From the NCBI GenBank assembly GCA_018713325.1, contig DVFJ01000009.1:121752-185751 (forward strand): a stretch of 64,000 nt of DNA. The letters run 5' to 3'. Each line of letters begins with the position of its first letter. Position 1 is the first letter of the stretch. The translations under genes and the position numbers were made by a program. Below, in pieces: positions 18,530 through 27,561 of this stretch. The notes under the pieces are model-generated. The model saw only the letters and a program-made list of their open reading frames with translations, searched no databases and had not been told where the DNA came from. This stretch comes from Candidatus Onthenecus intestinigallinarum (GTDB lineage Bacteria > Bacillota > Clostridia > Christensenellales > Aristaeellaceae).

Positions 18530-19475
18530 CGCTCTCACCTGCCTTTTCAAAGTACTTGGCGTAGATTTCGTCCAGGTCCGTGCTGCTCTGGTGCAGATGG
18601 GTCAGGGTGAACCCCCGGTCCAGCAGCGTGCGCACGATCGCATCGCTCGGATCGCCGCGCGTGCGCAGGCTGACCAGACCGTCCTCCTGCAGCGCGGCCT
18701 CCTCGACGCCCTCGACGCCGCCCAGCGCCTGCAGCAGCGCCTCGCCGCCCGGGGTTGCGCCGATCTCATAGCGCAGGCCGTTCTCCTGCTCAAGCTGGCG
18801 CGCCAGATCGCCGATCCCGCCGCAGGCGATGAGGCGGCCCGACACGAAGATGCCCACGCGGTCGCAGATTTGCTGGATCTGGTGCAGCTGGTGCGAGGAG
18901 ATCAGGACCGTCTTGCCGTCTTCCTCCGCGAGCTGGCGGATGAGCGCCGTCAGCTCGCGCATGCCTTCGGGGTCGATGCCGTTGGTCGGCTCGTCCATGA
19001 TCAGCACGTCCGGGTCCTTCATCAGGATGTCCGCGATGCCCAGGCGCTGCTTCATGCCCTTCGAATACGTGCCCGTGCGCCGGTCGACCGCCTCGGCGAT
19101 GCCCACGCGCTCGATCAGCCCGTCGATGCGCCGCTCCAGCGCCTCGCCATGCAGGCCGTTCATCCGGCCCGTCATGCGCAGGTTCTCGCGCCCGGTCATC
19201 TCGGGATAGAAGCCCATGTTGTCGGCTAGGTATCCGACGAAGCGCTTGACCCGCAGGGGATTTCGCGTGCAGTCGACGTCCGCGATGCGCGCGCTGCCCG
19301 CCGTGGGGTCGGTCAGGCCCAGGAGCATCAGCGTCGTGGTCGTCTTGCCCGCGCCGTTGGGCCCCAGCAGGCCGAAGACCTCGCCGCGCCGGACCGAGAG
19401 CGTCAGGTTGTCCACCGCGGTGATCGCGCCGTAACGCTTGGTCAGGCCCTCCATTTCGATGACGTTGTCGCCCAT
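18483..19475 (-). CDS. ABC transporter ATP-binding protein
   Basis: A 330-residue ATPase that energises the neighbouring ABC-2 permease. Walker A is GLLGPNGAGKTTTT (about 36-49), the signature is TYSKGMKQRLGIA, Walker B is DVLIMDEPTNGIDP, and the H-loop His is in TVLISSHQLHQIQ. A ~90-residue C-terminal domain after the ATPase core is typical of CcmA/NatA-type exporters. The ATG at 19475 follows GGGAGG. It begins three bases after the stop of the NEW3 gene. Confidence 0.93.
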   Translation of the reverse strand: MGDNVIEMEGLTKRYGAITAVDNLTLSVRRGEVFGLLGPNGAGKTTTTLMLLGLTDPTAGSARIADVDCTRNPLRVKRFVGYLADNMGFYPEMTGRENLRMTGRMNGLHGEALERRIDGLIERVGIAEAVDRRTGTYSKGMKQRLGIADILMKDPDVLIMDEPTNGIDPEGMRELTALIRQLAEEDGKTVLISSHQLHQIQQICDRVGIFVSGRLIACGGIGDLARQLEQENGLRYEIGATPGGEALLQALGGVEGVEEAALQEDGLVSLRTRGDPSDAIVRTLLDRGFTLTHLHQSSTDLDEIYAKYFEKAGESDAQDKRGAGRPRRAR

Positions 19476-19477
19476 GC

Positions 19478-20668
19478 TCAACGCCTCCCGAACCTGCGCA
19501 TCACGCCCGCCAGGCCGAGCACGAGCAGGACGATCACGCCGATGCCCACGACGCCCCACTTCGTCTCCGTCTTGACGGTGATGCGAAACTCCACCGAGTC
19601 GGAGGCGTCGCTGGAGCGCGCGGTGATGGTGGTCACGTAGTCGCCGGACATCGCGTCCTCGCCCGGGGTGATGTACGCGGTGGTTTCCACGGTCGCGCCC
19701 GCCTCGAGCAGGTCGATCGTCTCGCTGGCAAAGCGCACGTTCCAGCCGGTGGGCGCGCTGGAGGTCAGGTTGACGTTCGTCAGCTCCGTGTTGCCGGTGT
19801 TGGTCAGGCTCAGCTGCACGGCGCCCTCCTGGTTGGCGTAGGCGTCGGTGCTCAGCCGGCCGCTGGGCGTGGAGAGCGTCAAACCGTAGGAGCCGTTGAT
19901 CGTCACGGACAGCGGCAGGTTCAGCGATTCATCGGCCGACGTCGCCGTGCAGGGGATCTCATAGGCGCCCATCTCGATGTTTTCGGGCGGCGTCACGGAG
20001 ACCGTCACGCCCTGCGAGGTGCGCGCGGGCACGGTCAGCGCGGCGACCTTCGTGCTCGAGCCCGACGGCGTAAAGCTCACATCCCAGCCCGAGGGCGCGC
20101 TGGCCGCCAGCGCGTAGGACTGCTCGGACAGCGTGTTGTTGATCAGCGTGGCGCTGAAGGAAAAGGCCGTGTCGGCGTCGCCCTCCTGCGAGTCGTACTC
20201 GACGGAGAAGCTGCTCTGGCCAACTTCTTCGGCATTGACGCTGATGGAGATTGCCATCTCGTCGGACGCGCCGGCGTCGCCCTCGGCGCTGAGCAGGATC
20301 TCGTATTCACCGTCGGCCGCCTCCAGCGGCACGTCGACCGCGAAACTGACGCCCGTATGCGTCGCCTCATCGCGCACGTGCACCACGCTGACCTGCCGGC
20401 TGTCGGCGCTGAAGGAGCCCGTCCAGCCCTCGGGCATCTCGTCGACGGCCAGTGTGAAGTCCTGCGAGCTGCCGCTGTAGTTGTCCAACTCCAGCGCAAA
20501 GGTCAGGCTGTCGCCGGCCTTGGCGGTCAGCGCGGGGTACTCCGTGCTCAACTCGACATAGCGCTCCGCTGCCGGGGCGGCCGCCTCCTCGGCCAGCGCG
20601 GCGCAGGGGAGCGCCAAAAGCGTGAGCAGAAGCAGCGGAATCAGAAAGTGGAGATGTGTGTGTGCCAT
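19478..20668 (-). CDS. Membrane-anchored NEW3-domain protein (COG1470 type)
   Basis: A 396-residue surface protein. It has a cleavable signal peptide (residues 1-26, hydrophobic run LIPLLLLTLLALPCAALA). Three Ig-like NEW3/alpha-galactosidase-associated repeats follow, each ending with a PxGW motif (MPEGWTGSF, APSGWDVSF, APTGWNVRF). A C-terminal helix (VVGIGVIVLLVLGLAGVM) and a short basic tail anchor it. COG1470-type proteins are typically encoded, as here, beside an ABC ATPase and ABC-2 permease, suggesting that they form the external part of that system. ATG at 20668 has GGGAGTG upstream. The ligand is unknown. Confidence 0.85.
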   Translation of the reverse strand: MAHTHLHFLIPLLLLTLLALPCAALAEEAAAPAAERYVELSTEYPALTAKAGDSLTFALELDNYSGSSQDFTLAVDEMPEGWTGSFSADSRQVSVVHVRDEATHTGVSFAVDVPLEAADGEYEILLSAEGDAGASDEMAISISVNAEEVGQSSFSVEYDSQEGDADTAFSFSATLINNTLSEQSYALAASAPSGWDVSFTPSGSSTKVAALTVPARTSQGVTVSVTPPENIEMGAYEIPCTATSADESLNLPLSVTINGSYGLTLSTPSGRLSTDAYANQEGAVQLSLTNTGNTELTNVNLTSSAPTGWNVRFASETIDLLEAGATVETTAYITPGEDAMSGDYVTTITARSSDASDSVEFRITVKTETKWGVVGIGVIVLLVLGLAGVMRRFGRR

Positions 20669-20824
20669 GTGAAATCACTCCCATGAATCGGCTTTTTTCG
20701 CACTTGCGATGAGCGCATTGTACGTCCTCAAGCTAAGATGAACCTAAAAAAACCGGTGAACGGAGTGCGAACAATTTTGAAATTCCTGCGGCAGGCGCGC
20801 GATGATGCCGGCACCGTATGGGCG

Positions 20825-20849
20825 AAATGCAGACTTTTTGTCTGCATTT
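20825..20849. promoter_or_regulatory. Perfect inverted repeat upstream of the exporter promoter
   Basis: Two perfect 10-base arms (AAATGCAGAC and GTCTGCATTT) around a TTTTT loop end five bases before the -35 box of the ABC exporter operon. The size and place fit an operator for a dimeric regulator such as a MarR or TetR protein; a hairpin in a longer transcript is an alternative. Confidence 0.55.
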
Positions 20850-20853
20850 ACTG

Positions 20854-20883
20854 TTGACTTTTCAAAAATGCGGGCGGTATACT
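20854..20883 (+). promoter_or_regulatory. Promoter of the heterodimeric ABC exporter
   Basis: TTGACT (20854-20859) and TATACT (20878-20883) with 18-base spacing, 36 bases before the ATG at 20919. Confidence 0.7.
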
Positions 20884-20918
20884 GGAAACATCTTTGGAGT
20901 TTTGCGGGGGAGAGAGCG

Positions 20919-22652
20919 ATGCGGAGGATCCTTTCGTATCTGCGGCCCTATGCCATGGCGATGGCGCTGGGACTGCTGATCAAATTCGTCGGCACGATCA
21001 TGGACCTGCTGCTGCCCTGGATTCTGGCGCATGTGATCGACGACGTCGTGCCCACGGGCAGCGTTGCGGCGATCTACCTGTGGGGCGTGGCCATGCTCGC
21101 CTGCTCGGGCGTGGCGGTCGTGGGCAACGTCGTAGCCAACCGCATGGCCTCCCGCGTGTCGCGCGATGCGACGCGCCTGATCCGCCGCGACCTGTTCGCC
21201 AAGATCACGCGCCTGTCCAGCCGCCAGATGGACGCATTCACCACGCCCAGCCTGATCTCGCGCCTGACGAGCGACACGTACAACATGAACGCCTTCCTCG
21301 GGCGCATCCAGCGCCTGGGCGTGCGCGCGCCGATCCTGCTGCTGGGCGGCGTGACGGTCACGCTGCTGCTGGACGTCAACCTCAGCCTCGTCCTCCTGTC
21401 GACGCTGCCGCTGCTGGCGGCGGGCATCGTGTTCATCTCGCGCAAGGGCGTGCCGCTGTACGGCCTGGTGCGCGAGGCGGGCGACCGCATGGTGCGCGTC
21501 GTGCGCGACAACGTGACGGGCATCCGCGTGATCAAGGCGCTCTCGCGCACGGGCTACGAAAAGCAGCGCTTTGCGGGCATCAACGAGGAACTGTCGGCCA
21601 AGGAGACGCATGCGTCTTCGTTCATGGCCGCGACCAACCCGCTGATGAACCTGCTGCTCAACTTGGGCCTGACGGGCGTCATCGTGGCGGGCGCGTTTCT
21701 CGTGCAGGCCAACCGGACCGAGCCGGGCAAGATCATCGCGTTTTTGACCTACTTTACGATCATCCTCAACGCGCTGCTGTCGGTCAACCGCATGTTCGTG
21801 CTCTACTCCCAGGCCAGCGCGTCGGCGGCGCGCATCGAGGAGGTGCTGCTCGCGCCCGAGGAGGAGGAGACGCCCTCGCAGGGCGCGCTGCCCCCGATGG
21901 ATACGGGCGATCACATCCGCTTTGAGGACGTGAGCTTCTCCTACAGCGGACAGGGCGCGGCGCTCTCGCACATCAGCTTCTCCATCGGGCACGGCAGGAC
22001 GCTGGGCGTCATGGGCGCGACCGGCAGCGGCAAGACGACGCTCATGCAGCTGCTGCAGCGCTTCTATCCGGTCGATTCGGGCGTCATCCGCATCGACGGG
22101 CGCGACGTGCGCGCCATCCCGGCGGACGAACTGCACCGCATGTTCGGCGTGGCGTTCCAGAGCGACGCGTTCTTCGCCGACACCATCCTGGAAAACATCG
22201 ACCTGGGCCGCGGCCTGCCGCGCGAGCAGATCGAGCGCGCCGCGCGCTGCGCGCAGGCGGCCCCGTTCATCGAGGCGCTGCCGGACGGCTATGCGCACAC
22301 GCTCACCGCCAAGGCGACCAACCTCTCCGGCGGCCAGCGCCAGCGCCTGCTCATCGCGCGCGCCCTGGCGGGCAACCCGCAGATCCTCATCCTGGATGAC
22401 TCCAGCAGCGCGCTGGACTATCGCACCGACGCCGCGCTGCGCAGCGCGCTGCGCACGATGTATCCCGACACGACGACGGTGCTCATCGCCCAGCGCGTGT
22501 CCACCGTGCGCCGGGCGGATCTCATCCTCGTGCTCGAGGAGGGCGAGGCCGTCGGCCTGGGCACGCACGAGGAGCTCATGCGCACGTGCGAGCCCTACCG
22601 CGAGACCGCGCTTTTGCAGATGGGAGGTGAGGACGATGCCGCCCAGGGGTAA
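20919..22652 (+). CDS. ABC exporter half-transporter A (degenerate Walker B)
   Basis: A 577-residue fused membrane-ATPase half-transporter: six transmembrane helices (residues ~15-310), then the nucleotide-binding domain (~335-570). Walker A is GATGSGKTT (~367) and the signature is the canonical LSGGQ (~469). However, Walker B reads ILILDDSSSALD with Asp in place of the catalytic Glu, and the H-loop has Gln (IAQRVSTV) instead of His. These changes are typical of the inactive-site half of heterodimeric exporters such as BmrC or TM287. ATG at 20919 follows GGGGGAGAGAGCG. It overlaps the next gene by 17 bases. It is likely a multidrug or peptide exporter. Confidence 0.92.
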   Translation: MRRILSYLRPYAMAMALGLLIKFVGTIMDLLLPWILAHVIDDVVPTGSVAAIYLWGVAMLACSGVAVVGNVVANRMASRVSRDATRLIRRDLFAKITRLSSRQMDAFTTPSLISRLTSDTYNMNAFLGRIQRLGVRAPILLLGGVTVTLLLDVNLSLVLLSTLPLLAAGIVFISRKGVPLYGLVREAGDRMVRVVRDNVTGIRVIKALSRTGYEKQRFAGINEELSAKETHASSFMAATNPLMNLLLNLGLTGVIVAGAFLVQANRTEPGKIIAFLTYFTIILNALLSVNRMFVLYSQASASAARIEEVLLAPEEEETPSQGALPPMDTGDHIRFEDVSFSYSGQGAALSHISFSIGHGRTLGVMGATGSGKTTLMQLLQRFYPVDSGVIRIDGRDVRAIPADELHRMFGVAFQSDAFFADTILENIDLGRGLPREQIERAARCAQAAPFIEALPDGYAHTLTAKATNLSGGQRQRLLIARALAGNPQILILDDSSSALDYRTDAALRSALRTMYPDTTTVLIAQRVSTVRRADLILVLEEGEAVGLGTHEELMRTCEPYRETALLQMGGEDDAAQG

Positions 22653-24402
22653 GATCGAGCGCCCGCAGGACCGCCGCGGCGTCATCCTGCGCCTGCTGCG
22701 CTACATGATGCGCTATAAGGGCCTGCTGCTGCTGGCGGTGGCGCTGACGGTCTCCAGCAACCTGCTGCAGCTGGTCGGGCCGACGCTGTGCGGCCTGGCG
22801 ATCGATGCGGTGGAGGGCGGACCCGGCCACGTCGACTTCGCCCGCGTGTTTCTATATGCGGGATGGATGGTCGCGTTCTATGCCGCGTCGTCCGTGCTCT
22901 CCTTCGCGCTGTCGCTGCTGATGATCCGCATCAGCCAGCGCATCACGCGCCAGATGCGCAAGGACGTGTTCGACCGGCTCATGGAGCTGCCGGTCTCCTA
23001 CTTCGACCGGACGCAGACCGGCGACATCCTCAGCCGCATCTCCTACGACATCGACACGGTGAACGCATCGCTGTCCAGCGACCTGGTGCAGATCCTCACC
23101 AGCCTCATCACCGTCGTGGGCGCGCTGCTGATGATGATCCGCCTCTCGCCCAAGCTGGTGCTCGTCTTCTGCGTCACGGTGCCGGCCTCCATCTTGCTCA
23201 CGCGCTACATGACGGGCAAGGTGCGCCCGCTGTTTCGCCGGCGCAGCGCGAGCCTGGGCGAGCTCAACGCCTTCGTCGAGGAGATGGTCTCCGGCCAGCG
23301 CACGCTGCGCGCCTACCGAAGGGAGCAGAACGTGCAGGCGCGCTTCGCCGAGAAGAACGAGGACGCCGTGCAGTCCTATTACCGTGCGGAGTACTACGGC
23401 AGCATGGTCGGCCCGTGCGTCAACCTGATCAACAACATCTCCCTCTCGCTCATCAGCGTCATGGGCGCGCTGCTGTACCTGGCGGGCGGCATCACGCTGG
23501 GCAACGTCTCCTCGTTCGTGCTCTACTCGCGCAAGTTCTCCGGCCCGATCAACGAGGCGGCGAACATCCTCAGCGAGCTGCAGAGCGCCTGCGCCGCAGC
23601 CGAGCGCGTGTTCCGCCTGATCGACGAGCCGCAGGAGCCCGCGGACGTGCCGGGCGCACAGCCGCTGCGCTGCGAACGGGGCGAGGTGCGCGTGAAGGAC
23701 CTGTCCTTCGGCTATGACCGCGACCGGCTGATCCTCAAAAACGTCAACCTGGTCGCCAGGCCCGGCAGCCTGGTGGCCATCGTCGGCCCCACGGGAGCCG
23801 GCAAGACGACGCTCATCAACCTGCTCATGCGCTTTTACGACCCGCAGCAGGGCGTCATCGAGATCGACGGGCAGAACACCCGCGACGTCACGCGCAGGAG
23901 CCTGCGCGGCGCGTTTGCCATGGTGCTGCAGGAGACGTGGCTCTTCGGCGGCACGATCTACGAGAACATCGCCTACGGCGCGGGCAGCGCCACGCGCGAG
24001 CAGGTCGTCGCCGCCGCCAAGGCCGCGCACATCCACGGCGCGATCATGCAGCTGCCCCAGGGCTACGACACCGTGCTGCGCGAGGACGGCGGCAACATCT
24101 CCAAGGGGCAGAAGCAGCTGCTCACCATCGCGCGCGCCATGCTGCAAAGCGCGCACATGCTCATCCTGGACGAGGCCACCTCCAACGTCGACACGCGCAC
24201 GGAAAAACGCATCCAGGCGGCCATGCGCAGCCTCATGCAGGACAAGACGTGCTTCGTCATCGCGCACCGGCTGTCCACCATCACCAGCGCGGATGTGATC
24301 CTCGTCGTGCGCGACGGCAACATCGTCGAGCAGGGCTCGCACGAGGAGCTCATGCGCCGGGGCGGCTTCTATGCCGAGCTGTACCGCGCGCAGTTTCAGT
24401 GA
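22636..24402 (+). CDS. ABC exporter half-transporter B (catalytic)
   Basis: The 588-residue partner of the preceding half-transporter. Six transmembrane helices (residues ~20-315) are followed by an ATPase domain with Walker A GPTGAGKTT (~384), a degenerate signature ISKGQ (~487), a canonical Walker B with catalytic Glu (LILDEATSNVD) and H-loop His (IAHRLSTI). Together with half A, one ATP site is complete and one is degenerate, the standard asymmetric heterodimer. ATG at 22636 is preceded by GGGAGGTGAGGACG and lies within the end of half A. The substrate is unknown. Confidence 0.93.
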   Translation: MPPRGKIERPQDRRGVILRLLRYMMRYKGLLLLAVALTVSSNLLQLVGPTLCGLAIDAVEGGPGHVDFARVFLYAGWMVAFYAASSVLSFALSLLMIRISQRITRQMRKDVFDRLMELPVSYFDRTQTGDILSRISYDIDTVNASLSSDLVQILTSLITVVGALLMMIRLSPKLVLVFCVTVPASILLTRYMTGKVRPLFRRRSASLGELNAFVEEMVSGQRTLRAYRREQNVQARFAEKNEDAVQSYYRAEYYGSMVGPCVNLINNISLSLISVMGALLYLAGGITLGNVSSFVLYSRKFSGPINEAANILSELQSACAAAERVFRLIDEPQEPADVPGAQPLRCERGEVRVKDLSFGYDRDRLILKNVNLVARPGSLVAIVGPTGAGKTTLINLLMRFYDPQQGVIEIDGQNTRDVTRRSLRGAFAMVLQETWLFGGTIYENIAYGAGSATREQVVAAAKAAHIHGAIMQLPQGYDTVLREDGGNISKGQKQLLTIARAMLQSAHMLILDEATSNVDTRTEKRIQAAMRSLMQDKTCFVIAHRLSTITSADVILVVRDGNIVEQGSHEELMRRGGFYAELYRAQFQ

Positions 24403-24418
24403 GCGCGGCAAAAGGGGA

Positions 24419-24447
24419 TTGACAGACGCGGGCCGGGATGGTATAAC
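24419..24447 (+). promoter_or_regulatory. Glycine operon promoter
   Basis: A perfect TTGACA -35 (24419-24424), a 17-base spacer and TATAAC -10 (24442-24447). Transcription should start near 24454, just ahead of the riboswitch. Confidence 0.8.
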
Positions 24448-24465
24448 CAAGATAGAAAACCGCAT

Positions 24466-24626
24466 ATCGGACGAAGGGGCGGGGAGAGACCGCGCATGCG
24501 GCGCCGAAGGGGAAGCGCTAAAAACTCTCAGGCAAAAAGACCCGCCCTGGACGGAACTCTGGAAAGCAGCGATGCACCGAAGAAGCAACCCGGCGCTCGC
24601 CGGGGAATCTTTCAGGTTACCAGACA
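24466..24626 (+). promoter_or_regulatory. Tandem glycine riboswitch
   Basis: Two consecutive gcvT-motif aptamers fill the leader. The first runs to about 24535 and shows GGGGAGAGACCGCG, GCGCCGAAGGGG and ACTCTCAGGCAAAAAGACCC. The second spans about 24538-24626, with GGAACTCTGGAAAGC, GCACCGAAGAAGCAA and CTTTCAGGTTACCAGACAGA. The short linker between them is the usual tandem spacing. The 309 bases between the exporter and gcvT are therefore promoter, riboswitch and terminator. In this family glycine binding normally prevents termination and turns the operon on. Confidence 0.93.
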
Positions 24627-24662
24627 GAGGCGCACGACGTATTTGTCGTGCGCCTCTTTTGT
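24627..24662 (+). terminator. Riboswitch-controlled terminator
   Basis: A 12-base perfect stem (24627-24638 with 24645-24656), six-base loop and TTTT tail. Its left arm begins at the end of the second aptamer's closing stem, allowing alternative pairing. Confidence 0.85.
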
Positions 24663-24711
24663 GCGTTTGGACGGACAATTCGTTAAAAACAAACGAAATG
24701 GAGGGGATTAC

Positions 24712-25806
24712 ATGGAAAAAAAGACGCCTCTGTACGCGTGCCACGAGCAGGCGGGGGGCAGGATCGTGCCGTTTGCCGGCTATCTGCTGCCCGTGCAGTA
24801 CGGCACGGGTGTGATCGCCGAGCACATGGCCGTGCGCACGGCCTGCGGGCTGTTCGACGTATCGCACATGGGCGAGGTGCTGCTCGAGGGCCCCGACGCG
24901 CTGCAGAACCTGCAGCGCCTGCTGTGCAACGACATGGACGGCATGCAGGACGGGCGCGTGCGCTACAGCCCGATGCTGTGCGAGACGGGCGGCGTGATCG
25001 ACGATGTGCTCGTGTATCGCCTTTCGCAGGACCGCTACCTGGTCGTCGTCAACGCGGCCAACCACGACAAGGACGTGGCCTGGATGCAGGCGCATGTGAC
25101 GGGCGACGCGACGCTGCGCGACCTGTCGGACGAGGTGGCGCAGCTGGCGCTGCAGGGCCCGCGCGCGCAGGATATCCTGCTGCGCCTGACGCCCGCGCAG
25201 AACATCCCGGGCAAGTACTACAGCTTCACCGCGCACCGCGAGGTCGCGGGCGTCGACTGCCTGATCTCGCGCACGGGCTACACGGGAGAGGACGGGTTTG
25301 AGCTCTACTGTGCGCCTGCGGACGCGCCCGCGCTGTGGGATGCGCTGCTGCAGGCCGGCGCGCCGGACGGCCTGATCCCGTGCGGGCTGGGCGCGCGCGA
25401 CACGCTGCGCCTGGAGGCGGCCATGCCGCTGTACGGCCACGAGATGGACGAGCAGATCACGCCGCTGGAGGCGGGGCTGGGCGCGTTTGTCAAGCCGGAC
25501 AAGGAGATCCCCTTCATCGGCCGGGACGCGCTGGTGGCGCGCGGCGCGCCGCGCGTGGGCCGCGTGGGCCTGCGCATGACCGGCCGCGGCATTGCGCGCG
25601 AGGGCTGCGACGTATACTGCGACGGCGTGCGGGTCGGCCGCACGACGTCGGGCACGCACTGCCCGTATCTGGGGCACGCGGTCGCCATGGCCCTGGTGGA
25701 CAACTGCTGCCGCGAGGAGGGCACGCCGCTGGAGGTCGACGTGCGCGGCCGGCGCATTGCCGCCGAGGTGGTGCCGCTGCCGTTTTACAGGCGTTCCAGG
25801 AAGTGA
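24712..25806 (+). CDS. gcvT: Glycine cleavage system T protein (aminomethyltransferase)
   Basis: A 364-residue enzyme that transfers the methylene group from aminomethyl-lipoyl-GcvH to tetrahydrofolate, releasing ammonia. Conserved features: [18 protein letters not shown] near the N-terminus, the folate-site Asp region [14 protein letters not shown], and [23 protein letters not shown] at 24712 follows GGAGGGG. The reading frame is open for 72 more codons upstream, but those overlap the riboswitch and are not coding. First gene of a six-gene glycine operon. Confidence 0.96.
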   Translation: MEKKTPLYACHEQAGGRIVPFAGYLLPVQYGTGVIAEHMAVRTACGLFDVSHMGEVLLEGPDALQNLQRLLCNDMDGMQDGRVRYSPMLCETGGVIDDVLVYRLSQDRYLVVVNAANHDKDVAWMQAHVTGDATLRDLSDEVAQLALQGPRAQDILLRLTPAQNIPGKYYSFTAHREVAGVDCLISRTGYTGEDGFELYCAPADAPALWDALLQAGAPDGLIPCGLGARDTLRLEAAMPLYGHEMDEQITPLEAGLGAFVKPDKEIPFIGRDALVARGAPRVGRVGLRMTGRGIAREGCDVYCDGVRVGRTTSGTHCPYLGHAVAMALVDNCCREEGTPLEVDVRGRRIAAEVVPLPFYRRSRK

Positions 25807-25859
25807 CGCCTGCCCGCCAGAACCCAAATCATGCATTTTTGAATAAGGAGGATGCTGTC

Positions 25860-26240
25860 ATGAACATTCCCGCCGAACTTCGCTACACCAGGTCCCACGA
25901 ATGGGTGCGCCAGCTGGAGGGCAACGTCGTCGAGATCGGGCTGACCGACCATGCGCAGGACGCGCTGGGCGACCTGGTCTTTGTGAACCTGCCGCAGGTG
26001 GATGATTCGGTCGCTGCGGGCGACACGCTTGCGGACGTCGAGTCCGTCAAGGCGGTCAGCGACGTGTACAGCCCGGTCAGCGGCCGCGTCGTGGAGGTCA
26101 ACGAGGAGCTGCTCGATGCGCCGCAGCGCATCAACGAGGCGCCCTATGAGGCGTGGATGGCGCGCATCGAGCTGTCCGCCGAGCCGGAGGGCCTGTTGGA
26201 CGCGCAGGAGTACGCCAAGGCGCTGGAAGAGGAGGCATAA
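25860..26240 (+). CDS. gcvH: Glycine cleavage system H protein (lipoyl carrier)
   Basis: A 126-residue lipoylated shuttle protein. Lys64 in [17 protein letters not shown] is the lipoylation site. The N-terminal [10 protein letters not shown] and [16 protein letters not shown] are family hallmarks. The ATG at 25860 follows AAGGAGGATGCTGTC. It shuttles the aminomethyl group between GcvP and GcvT and is reoxidised by Lpd, all encoded in this operon. The lipoate is probably attached by LplA, four genes downstream. Confidence 0.97.
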   Translation: MNIPAELRYTRSHEWVRQLEGNVVEIGLTDHAQDALGDLVFVNLPQVDDSVAAGDTLADVESVKAVSDVYSPVSGRVVEVNEELLDAPQRINEAPYEAWMARIELSAEPEGLLDAQEYAKALEEEA

Positions 26241-26241
26241 C

Positions 26242-27561
26242 ATGGGCAGCTACGTTCCCTCCACCGCGCGCGAGCGCGAGGAGATGCTGCGCGCGATCGG
26301 CCTGGAGCGCATGGACGACCTGTTCCGGGATGTGCCGGAGCAGGTCCGGCGCGCTGCGTCGCTGCGCCTGCCCGAGGGCCTGAGCGAGATGGCCCTGCGC
26401 GCGCGCATGGAGGCGCTCGCGGCGAAGAACCGCGTGTTCCCCATCGTGCTGCGCGGCGCGGGCGCCTACAGCCACTATATCCCGGCGATCGTCAAGTCCG
26501 TCGCCTCGCGCGAGGAGTTTGTGACCGCCTACACGCCCTATCAGGCCGAGATCAGCCAGGGCGTGCTGCAGTCGATCTTTGAATACCAGACGATGGTCTG
26601 CGAGCTGACGGGTATGGATGTGAGCAACGCCTCCGTCTACGACGGCGCGAGCGCCGCAGCGGAGGCCGCCGCCATGTGCCGCGAGCGCCGGCGGACCGCC
26701 ACGCTGATCAGCGCGACCGTGCACCCGGACACGATCGCGACGGTGCAGACATACTGCCGCGCCGCGGGCGTGGAGGCGCGCGTCGTGCCTGAGCGCGACG
26801 GCGTCACCGACCTGGACGCGCTGCGCGAGATGCTCACGCCGGACGTCGCCTGCGTCGTGCTGCAGTCGCCTAACTTCTACGGCGCCATCGAGGACGCGGG
26901 CGCGGCGGTTGCGGCCGCGCACGAGGCGGGCGCCAAGGCCGTGCTCTCGTGCAATCCCATGGCGATGGCGCTGCTGCAAACGCCCGGCGAGCTGGGCGCG
27001 GACGTCGCCGTCGCGGAGGGACAGCCGCTGGGCCTGCCGCTCTCCTATGGCGGGCCGTATCTGGGCGTCATGGCGGCCCGGCAATCGCTGATGCGCCGCC
27101 TGCCGGGGCGCATCGTCGGCGAGACGACCGACGCGGACGGCAAGCGCGCCTATGTGCTGACGCTGCAGGCGCGCGAGCAGCACATCCGCCGCGAGAAGGC
27201 CGGCAGCAACATCTGCTCCAACGAGGCGCTGTGCGCGCTGACGGCCGGGGCGTATCTGTGCGCCGTCGGGCCGAGGGGCCTGCGCGAGATCGCCCAGCGC
27301 TGCGTGGACAACGCGCACTACCTGCAGTCCGCACTGGAGCGGGCGGGCCTTGAGCGCGTGGGCAGCGCCCCCTTCTTCCATGAGTTTGTGACCGAATGCC
27401 CGGCGGACGCCGAACGGCTGATGCGCGCGCTGGAGGATGAAGGCATCCTCGGCGGGCTGCCCATTCCCGGCGGCATCCTCTGGTGCGCGACGGAGACCGT
27501 CGGCCGCGCGCAGATGGACCGCGCCGCCGAGGTCGTCAGGGAGGTGCTCGCATGCAGCTGA
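26242..27561 (+). CDS. gcvPA: Glycine dehydrogenase (decarboxylating) subunit 1
   Basis: The 439-residue N-terminal half of the split P protein, which has an aminotransferase-like fold without the PLP-binding lysine. It shows [47 protein letters not shown] and [14 protein letters not shown]. It pairs with GcvPB to decarboxylate glycine. The ATG at 26242 follows the gcvH stop by one base and its ribosome binding site (GAGGAGG) lies inside the gcvH end. It overlaps gcvPB by ten bases. The split form is usual in Firmicutes. Confidence 0.96.
   Translation: MGSYVPSTAREREEMLRAIGLERMDDLFRDVPEQVRRAASLRLPEGLSEMALRARMEALAAKNRVFPIVLRGAGAYSHYIPAIVKSVASREEFVTAYTPYQAEISQGVLQSIFEYQTMVCELTGMDVSNASVYDGASAAAEAAAMCRERRRTATLISATVHPDTIATVQTYCRAAGVEARVVPERDGVTDLDALREMLTPDVACVVLQSPNFYGAIEDAGAAVAAAHEAGAKAVLSCNPMAMALLQTPGELGADVAVAEGQPLGLPLSYGGPYLGVMAARQSLMRRLPGRIVGETTDADGKRAYVLTLQAREQHIRREKAGSNICSNEALCALTAGAYLCAVGPRGLREIAQRCVDNAHYLQSALERAGLERVGSAPFFHEFVTECPADAERLMRALEDEGILGGLPIPGGILWCATETVGRAQMDRAAEVVREVLACS

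Noticed and set aside
24496..24711. N-terminal extension of gcvT by 72 codons
   Set aside because: The extension overlaps the glycine riboswitch and its terminator, and the ATG at 24712 has a proper ribosome binding site and gives the family length.
22852..25836. 994-residue minus-strand open frame
   Set aside because: It runs across the second exporter gene, the glycine riboswitch and gcvT on the other strand; not a plausible gene.
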